Assembly: GCF_001507595.1 (NCBI RefSeq)
Contig: NZ_LQBQ01000001.1
Location: 1-64,000, forward strand
Reading direction: 5' to 3'
Source of the DNA: Ruegeria marisrubri
Lineage (GTDB): Bacteria > Pseudomonadota > Alphaproteobacteria > Rhodobacterales > Rhodobacteraceae
Length of the DNA stretch: 64,000 nucleotides
Below are positions 59,176 through 64,000 of the stretch, in pieces. A program made the translations under genes and the position numbers. How positions within the stretch are numbered: the stretch's first letter is position 1; each line of letters starts with the position of its first letter. The notes beneath the pieces were generated by a model. It was not told the origin of the DNA. It searched no databases and was given only the letters and a program-made list of their open reading frames with translations.

Positions 59176-60387
59176 TCAGGCGGCTTTGCTGGCGTGCGTC
59201 AGGGCGGCAATGCCGGGGAGCGTCTTGCCCTCCAGCCATTCGAGAAACGCCCCTCCTGCAGACGACACATAAGTGAATCTGTCAGCGACGCCAGCCTTGT
59301 TGAGCGCGGCGACAGTATCTCCGCCGCCGGCGACGCTGGTCAGCGCCCCCACATCGGTCAGCTCGGCTGCGATCTGTGCGAGCCGCATCGTGGACCTGTC
59401 GAAAGGCTCGATCTCGAAGGCGCCCAGAGGACCATTCCACAGAAGCGTGGACGCCTGGGCAAGCTCGGCCTCAAACATCCGCAGGCTTGCCGGGCCCGCA
59501 TCCAGAATCATCGCGTCGTCAGGACATTGGTCGGCTGGGGCTACGAAATTGCGCGCGTCCGCTTCGAATTTGCGGGCGCAAACCACATCGACGGGCAGAA
59601 GCAGGCGGCAACCGGACTGTTTGGCCGCATCACGGATCTCGTACACCGTCTCCACCTGGTCTGCCTCATGCAGCGACCTTCCCACCGGCGCGCCATCGGC
59701 AAACAGAAAGGTGTTGGCCATGCCTCCGCCGATGATGACCGCGTCCAGCTTTTTCACGAGGTTCTTCAGGACATCGATCTTGGTCGACACCTTGGCTCCG
59801 CCGACAACCGCGACGGCGGGCGATTTGGGCGCCTCGAGCGCGGCGCTCAGGGCTTCGATCTCTTCGACGAGCAGCGGACCTGCCGCCGCCGGGAGAAGAC
59901 GCGCAAGCGCGTCAGTTGAGGCATGTGCCCGGTGCGAGACCGAGAAGGCATCGTTGACGTAAATGTCGCCCAACTTGGCCAGTTCGGTTGCGAAGGCCGG
60001 GTCATTTTCGGTTTCGCCCGTCTGGTAGCGCAGGTTCTCCACCAGCAGCGCCTCGCCATCACTCAGTTGGCGGGTCAGGATTTCGGCCGACGTGCCGACG
60101 CAGACATCGGAAAAGCGCACCGGGATGCCTAAGGCATCGGAAAGGGCGGGGCGCAGCTTGTCGACCGAAAAGCCCGGATCAAGTTCGTTCTTTGTCGGAC
60201 GGCCAAAATGGGTCAGGATGACCAATCTTGCGCCTCTGTCCAGCAGGGGCTTCATTCCGGCGGCGAATCTTTCGATCCGGGTCGCGTCAATCACCTGGCC
60301 ATTCTCGACCGGAACATTCAGGTCGGCCCGGACAAGCAGCCTTTTGCCTCGGACATTCCAGTCCGTGATGCGGGGCAATTCCATCAT
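59176..60387 (-). CDS. pgk: phosphoglycerate kinase
   Basis: About 403 residues. It shows the PGK hallmarks [40 protein letters not shown] and G-G-G-D-T-V-A-A-L at the C-terminus. It phosphorylates 3-phosphoglycerate using ATP in the reductive direction. The start is uncertain: ATG 60387/60384 follow GGTGG, while ATG 60399 is placed only two bases after a large hairpin and lacks a ribosome site. The upstream in-frame extension to 60549 has no family match. Confidence 0.93.
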   Translation of the reverse strand: MMELPRITDWNVRGKRLLVRADLNVPVENGQVIDATRIERFAAGMKPLLDRGARLVILTHFGRPTKNELDPGFSVDKLRPALSDALGIPVRFSDVCVGTSAEILTRQLSDGEALLVENLRYQTGETENDPAFATELAKLGDIYVNDAFSVSHRAHASTDALARLLPAAAGPLLVEEIEALSAALEAPKSPAVAVVGGAKVSTKIDVLKNLVKKLDAVIIGGGMANTFLFADGAPVGRSLHEADQVETVYEIRDAAKQSGCRLLLPVDVVCARKFEADARNFVAPADQCPDDAMILDAGPASLRMFEAELAQASTLLWNGPLGAFEIEPFDRSTMRLAQIAAELTDVGALTSVAGGGDTVAALNKAGVADRFTYVSSAGGAFLEWLEGKTLPGIAALTHASKAA

Positions 60388-60401
60388 GTCAGCCACCATA
60401 G

Positions 60402-60435
60402 CGTGATGAACGCGGCGACCGCGCAGTTCATCACG
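60402..60435 (-). promoter_or_regulatory. large hairpin in the tkt-pgk leader
   Basis: The outer arms CGTGATGAA and TTCATCACG are exact complements, and inside them CGCGG-CGA-CCGCG extends the stem, with one three-base bulge (CAG). It lies in the 158-bp gap between tkt and pgk, just before the pgk start. There is no T tract, so it is more likely an mRNA processing, stability or translation element than a terminator. Confidence 0.6.
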
Positions 60436-60545
60436 TTCCATGCCGTGAGGTGCCGGGGCAGGGCGCGTGTCTTCGTGCTGGCAGCAGCAAGCATCGTCGG
60501 GAGTTTGAACGTCGTTGTCCGGAAATCCATTTTCGCCCTCTCGTG

Positions 60546-62531
60546 TCAAATGATTTCGCGTGCGGCGTTGGCAACGGCTTCGGGCGTGATGCCGAAGTGG
60601 CGATAGAGATCGGCCGCCGGTGCCGAGGCGCCAAAACCTGTCATGCCGATGAAGCGGTCCTTTCGGCGCAGGAACAGATCCCAGCCCTGCTTGACCGCTG
60701 CCTCAATGCCGATGCGGGGCGCGTCCCCAAGGACGGATTCCCAATAGTCTTCGCCCTGCGCCTCGAACAGTTCGAAACTGGGGGCTGAAACCACAGCAGC
60801 CCTGATGCCTTGCTTGGCCAGCATATCGGCCGCTTCCATCGCGATGGCCACTTCCGAACCCGAGGCAATCAACGTCGCGTCGCGCGGGCCGTCGGCCTCG
60901 CGCAGAACATAGGCGCCCCGCGCGGTCAGGTTCTCGCCCTCGGTGCCTTCGCGCAAGGTCGGCAAACCCTGGCGCGACAGGGCCAGAACAGTTGGCGTGG
61001 CCTCCGAGGTGACCGCGATCTCCCACGCCTCGGCTGTCTCGATTGCATCCGCGGGGCGAATGACGGTCATGTTGGGCATCGCCCGCAAGCTGGCGAGCGT
61101 TTCCACTGGCTGGTGGGTCGGGCCATCTTCGCCCAGACCGATCGAGTCATGGGTGAGCACATAAGCAACCGGAACGCCCATCAACGCAGAAAGCCGCATC
61201 GCGCCGCGCATGTAGTCGGCAAAAACGAGGAACGTGCCGCCATAGACGAAGAACCCGCCATGCAACGCCATGCCATTCATGCCCGCCGCCATGCCATGCT
61301 CGCGCACACCCCAATGGATGTAGTCGCCAGAATAATCGCTGCGGGTGATCGGCCGCATGGCGCTGGTCATCGTGTTGTTCGAGCCGGTCAGGTCGGCCGA
61401 GCCGCCCACCGAATTTGGTAGGACCCCATTGACCACCTCCAGCGCCATCTGCGAGGCAACACGGGTCGCGACCTTGGGTTTTTCCGAGCCGAGCTTCGCC
61501 TTGTGCTCGGCCATCGCCGAGCGAAGCGCCTGAGTTGCTGGTTTTGCATTGACGGCGTCGAATTCGCCGCCCTTCGGGTTCTCTGCCTTGCGGGCCAGCC
61601 ACTCGGCACGCGCCTCGGCGCCTCGGGTGGCAATCCTTCTCCAGGCCGCGCGCACTTCGGTGGGCACTTCGAAGGGCGGCAGCGTCCAGCCAAGCGCTTT
61701 GCGAGCGGCGGCGACCTCGTCCTCACCCAGCGGTGATCCGTGGACCTTGTGGCTACCGGCCTTGTTGGGCGCGCCCTTTCCGATCACGGTGCGGCAGGCG
61801 ATCATCGAGGGCTTGTCGGTGACTTGCCGGGCGGCCTCTATTGCGGCGGCGATGGCTTCGTTGTTGTGGCCGTCCACCGCCTGCACATGCCAGCCTGACG
61901 CCTCGAAGCGCTTGATCTGATCCGTCGAGGTCGAGATGTCTGTCGCGCCGTCGATGGTGATGTGGTTGTCATCCCACAACACGATCAGTCGTCCCAATCC
62001 CATGTTGCCGGCAAAGTCGATGGCTTCGTGGCTGACCCCTTCCATCAGGCAGCCGTCGCCGGCGATGACATAGGTGTAGTGATCGACGAGTTCATCACCG
62101 AAACGCGCGTTCATCATCCGCTCGGCCAGCGCCATGCCGACCGCATTGGTGATGCCCTGGCCCAGCGGGCCAGTCGTGGTTTCGATCCCCTTGGCATGGC
62201 CGTATTCTGGGTGGCCCGCGGTGCGGGATCCGAGCTGGCGGAAATTCCGCAGCTGGTCGACGGCCATGTCATCATAGCCCAGAAGGTGATTGATCGCGTA
62301 GATCAGCATCGACCCGTGGCCCGCACTCATCACGAAGCGATCGCGGTCGGGCCATTTGTCGTCTTCCGGGGCGATCTTGATGAAGCGGTTGAAAAGCACG
62401 GTCGCCACATCGGCGAGCCCCATCGGGGCGCCCGGATGGCCCGAGTTCGCCGCTTGGACCGCATCCATGGCCAAAACGCGGATCGTGTCGGCCATGAGCC
62501 TTTCGTCTGCCTGTTTCATCGGAGCGTTCAT
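60546..62531 (-). CDS. tkt: transketolase
   Basis: 661 residues of the bacterial transketolase family. It has [24 protein letters not shown], the TPP motif [13 protein letters not shown]...[27 protein letters not shown] and G-S-E-V-A-I-A. It moves two-carbon units between sugar phosphates in the Calvin and pentose phosphate cycles. The start at 62531 (M-N-A-P-M-K) has GGGAGAA upstream; the ORF extending to 62843 overlaps prk and is rejected. prk ends 11 bp upstream. Confidence 0.96.
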   Translation of the reverse strand: MNAPMKQADERLMADTIRVLAMDAVQAANSGHPGAPMGLADVATVLFNRFIKIAPEDDKWPDRDRFVMSAGHGSMLIYAINHLLGYDDMAVDQLRNFRQLGSRTAGHPEYGHAKGIETTTGPLGQGITNAVGMALAERMMNARFGDELVDHYTYVIAGDGCLMEGVSHEAIDFAGNMGLGRLIVLWDDNHITIDGATDISTSTDQIKRFEASGWHVQAVDGHNNEAIAAAIEAARQVTDKPSMIACRTVIGKGAPNKAGSHKVHGSPLGEDEVAAARKALGWTLPPFEVPTEVRAAWRRIATRGAEARAEWLARKAENPKGGEFDAVNAKPATQALRSAMAEHKAKLGSEKPKVATRVASQMALEVVNGVLPNSVGGSADLTGSNNTMTSAMRPITRSDYSGDYIHWGVREHGMAAGMNGMALHGGFFVYGGTFLVFADYMRGAMRLSALMGVPVAYVLTHDSIGLGEDGPTHQPVETLASLRAMPNMTVIRPADAIETAEAWEIAVTSEATPTVLALSRQGLPTLREGTEGENLTARGAYVLREADGPRDATLIASGSEVAIAMEAADMLAKQGIRAAVVSAPSFELFEAQGEDYWESVLGDAPRIGIEAAVKQGWDLFLRRKDRFIGMTGFGASAPAADLYRHFGITPEAVANAAREII

Positions 62532-62542
62532 TGCATTCTCCC

Positions 62543-63421
62543 TCAGCGGCGCAGTTTGCGGGCGTTTGTCACCAGACGCTCGATCAGCGGCGTCAGGATC
62601 AGTTGCATCGCCAGATCCTGCTTGTTTCCGGGAATGACGATCGAGTTGGCGCGGGTCATCCACGAACCGGCGATCATCGAGGTCAGGTAGGGGAAGTCGA
62701 TCCCGCGCGGGTTCTTGAAACGGATCACGACGAGGCTTTCGTCGGGTGTGGGAATCCAGCGGGCGATAAAGGGGTTCGAGGTATCCACCACCGGCACGCG
62801 CTGGAAATTGATATCGGTCTGTGTGAACTGCGGGCAGATGCAATGCACATAGGCTTGCATGCGCCGCAGGATCGTATCGGTGACGGCTTCGGTCGAATAT
62901 CCGCGCGCCGCCCGGTCACGGTGAATTTTCTGGATCCACTCGAGGTTTATGACGGGAACGACGCCGATCTTCAGGTCAGCCAGCGCGGCCAAGTTCACTT
63001 CGTCGTTGACGACGGCTCCGTGCAGGCCTTCGTAGAACAGCAGGTCCGCGCCCTCTTCAAACGACGCCCAGGCGGTGAATTCGCCGGGTGGCACTCCGTG
63101 GCGTTCGGCCTCTTCCGCATCATGGACATAGTGGCGGGTGCGACCCATTCCTGTCTCGCCAAAGCTGCGAAAGACGTTTTCCAGTTCCTTCAACTCGTTC
63201 GCTTCATAGGAAAAATGCGAAAACGTGCGATCTCCGGCTGCGGCTCGACGCTCCAGCTCGGCGCGCATGTCGGCGCGGTTGTAGCGGTGGAACGCGTCGC
63301 CCTCGATCGAAACCGCCGTGAATCCTTCGCGCCGAAAGATCTGTTCGAAGGTGGCCTTGACGGTCGACGTTCCGGCCCCCGAGGACCCCACGACGGAAAT
63401 GATCGGGTATGTCTTGCTCAT
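62543..63421 (-). CDS. prk: phosphoribulokinase
   Basis: 292 residues, the proteobacterial octameric type. It has the P-loop [40 protein letters not shown] and [11 protein letters not shown]. It makes ribulose-1,5-bisphosphate, so it marks this block as Calvin cycle (CbbP) rather than glycolysis only. It begins three bases after fbp ends. Confidence 0.97.
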   Translation of the reverse strand: MSKTYPIISVVGSSGAGTSTVKATFEQIFRREGFTAVSIEGDAFHRYNRADMRAELERRAAAGDRTFSHFSYEANELKELENVFRSFGETGMGRTRHYVHDAEEAERHGVPPGEFTAWASFEEGADLLFYEGLHGAVVNDEVNLAALADLKIGVVPVINLEWIQKIHRDRAARGYSTEAVTDTILRRMQAYVHCICPQFTQTDINFQRVPVVDTSNPFIARWIPTPDESLVVIRFKNPRGIDFPYLTSMIAGSWMTRANSIVIPGNKQDLAMQLILTPLIERLVTNARKLRR

Positions 63422-63424
63422 GCT

Positions 63425-64000
63425 CTATCCTCGAAACAGGCCGCGTTTGCCGAAAAGTGCCGAAGTCTCTTCTTCGGGCAGGTCGAAATAGGTCGCGACC
63501 CGGCCAACCTTGTTGGCGCTGCCAAAGACGAATGGCGTTCGCGCGTGAAGCGCATCGGCTGTCGCATCGAGGATCGGGTCGAGGCCATCAGTGGCCCGGC
63601 CGCCGGCCTGCTCGATGAGAAAGGCGATCGGCGCACATTCATAGACCATGCGCAGGCGGCCTCGTTCGTAGCCTTTCCGTGCGTCCGAAGGGTAGAGAAA
63701 GATGCCGCCACGGGTCAGGATCCTGTGCGTTTCCGCCACCAGAGAGGCGATCCAGCGCATGTTGAAATCATGGCCCAGCGGGCCTTCGGCACCGGCCACG
63801 CGGTCGTCGATATAGGCGCGGATCGGCGCCGGCCAGTGGCGGTAGTTGGAGGCATTGATGGCATATTCAGTGGACTCTTCCGGGATCGGCCCCATCGGGC
63901 CAACAAGGCGGAAGACACCGGTGTCGGGGTCCAGAACATATTTCAGGGTTCCGTCACCGACACTGAGAACGAGAACGCATTGAGGCCCGTATATCGCGTA
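63425..64000 (-). CDS. fbp: fructose-1,6-bisphosphatase, C-terminal part (5' end outside window)
   Basis: The frame is open to the right edge, so the gene start lies beyond 64000; about 191 residues are visible. It has [12 protein letters not shown]...G-V-F-R-L near the edge, [34 protein letters not shown] and G-L-D-P-I-L-D, all typical of class I FBPase. In cbb operons this is CbbF. It is the most upstream gene seen in the block; the promoter, cbbR and RuBisCO genes, if present, lie outside. Confidence 0.95.
   Translation of the reverse strand, partial: YAIYGPQCVLVLSVGDGTLKYVLDPDTGVFRLVGPMGPIPEESTEYAINASNYRHWPAPIRAYIDDRVAGAEGPLGHDFNMRWIASLVAETHRILTRGGIFLYPSDARKGYERGRLRMVYECAPIAFLIEQAGGRATDGLDPILDATADALHARTPFVFGSANKVGRVATYFDLPEEETSALFGKRGLFRG

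Noticed and set aside
60388-60549. N-terminal extension of phosphoglycerate kinase
   Set aside because: No similarity to the family, and it would read through the hairpin before the gene.
62532-62843. N-terminal extension of transketolase
   Set aside because: It overlaps the end of prk in another frame; M-N-A-P-M-K at 62531 has a good ribosome site.

Overview
The window looks like a high-GC alphaproteobacterium, most likely a Rhodobacterales/Roseobacter-group denitrifier. This rests on the cbb gene set, the cysteine-free NarR-type regulator beside narK-narGHJI, and the family content. I cannot name a species. No rRNA, tRNA, CRISPR array, prophage or replication origin was seen.

Left flank (1-6131): the end of a DUF2254 membrane protein, a small coiled-coil stress-type protein and a Dps-like ferritin. 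A minus-strand cluster follows (short ORF, DUF3833 lipoprotein-like, SDR, DCC thiol-oxidoreductase broken by a one-base frameshift, MFS symporter). It ends at a dead IS6-family transposase remnant.

Central accessory region (6200-39800): an anaerobic aromatic-catabolism island. Phenylacetate goes to phenylacetyl-CoA (PaaK/PadJ-type ligase), then to phenylglyoxylate (PadB plus a fused PadC-PadD), then to benzoyl-CoA (PadE/H/G/I phenylglyoxylate oxidoreductase). 4-Hydroxybenzoate enters through HcrCAB, and benzoate through an acyl-CoA ligase. Benzoyl-CoA is dearomatised by the ATP-dependent class I reductase BcrCBAD, with ferredoxin reduced by KorAB. Dch, Oah and Had then open the ring in the Thauera-type way. 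BadL (GNAT) and BadM (Rrf2) homologues lie in the middle. The key observation is a 20-bp palindromic operator, RTA-N4-RGTACY-N4-TAC, at five promoters in the island. Its outer half overlaps the likely -10 element. It marks a candidate regulon, probably controlled by the BadM-like protein, that also includes a hemerythrin plus a double-GNAT protein, and DUF2249 plus a histidine-containing membrane protein coupled to hcr.

Nitrate respiration (40000-51340): a cysteine-free Crp/Fnr regulator, two FNR/NarR-type boxes, narK1, narK2, narGHJI and a PpiC-type prolyl isomerase. This gives the electron acceptor for the anaerobic catabolism. A second dead IS6 remnant in the same orientation closes this block at 51350-51848. 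The roughly 45 kb from 6.1 to 51.3 kb is therefore bracketed by related IS remnants.

Right flank (51832-64000): phosphoenolpyruvate synthase, whose 3' end is formed by IS-end sequence; a small hypothetical gene behind an FNR box; then a minus-strand Calvin-cycle/sugar-phosphate block that reads fbp-prk-tkt-pgk-fba-rpe-cbbY-gph-pfkB in transcription order. fbp runs off the right edge. RuBisCO and CbbR, if present, lie outside.
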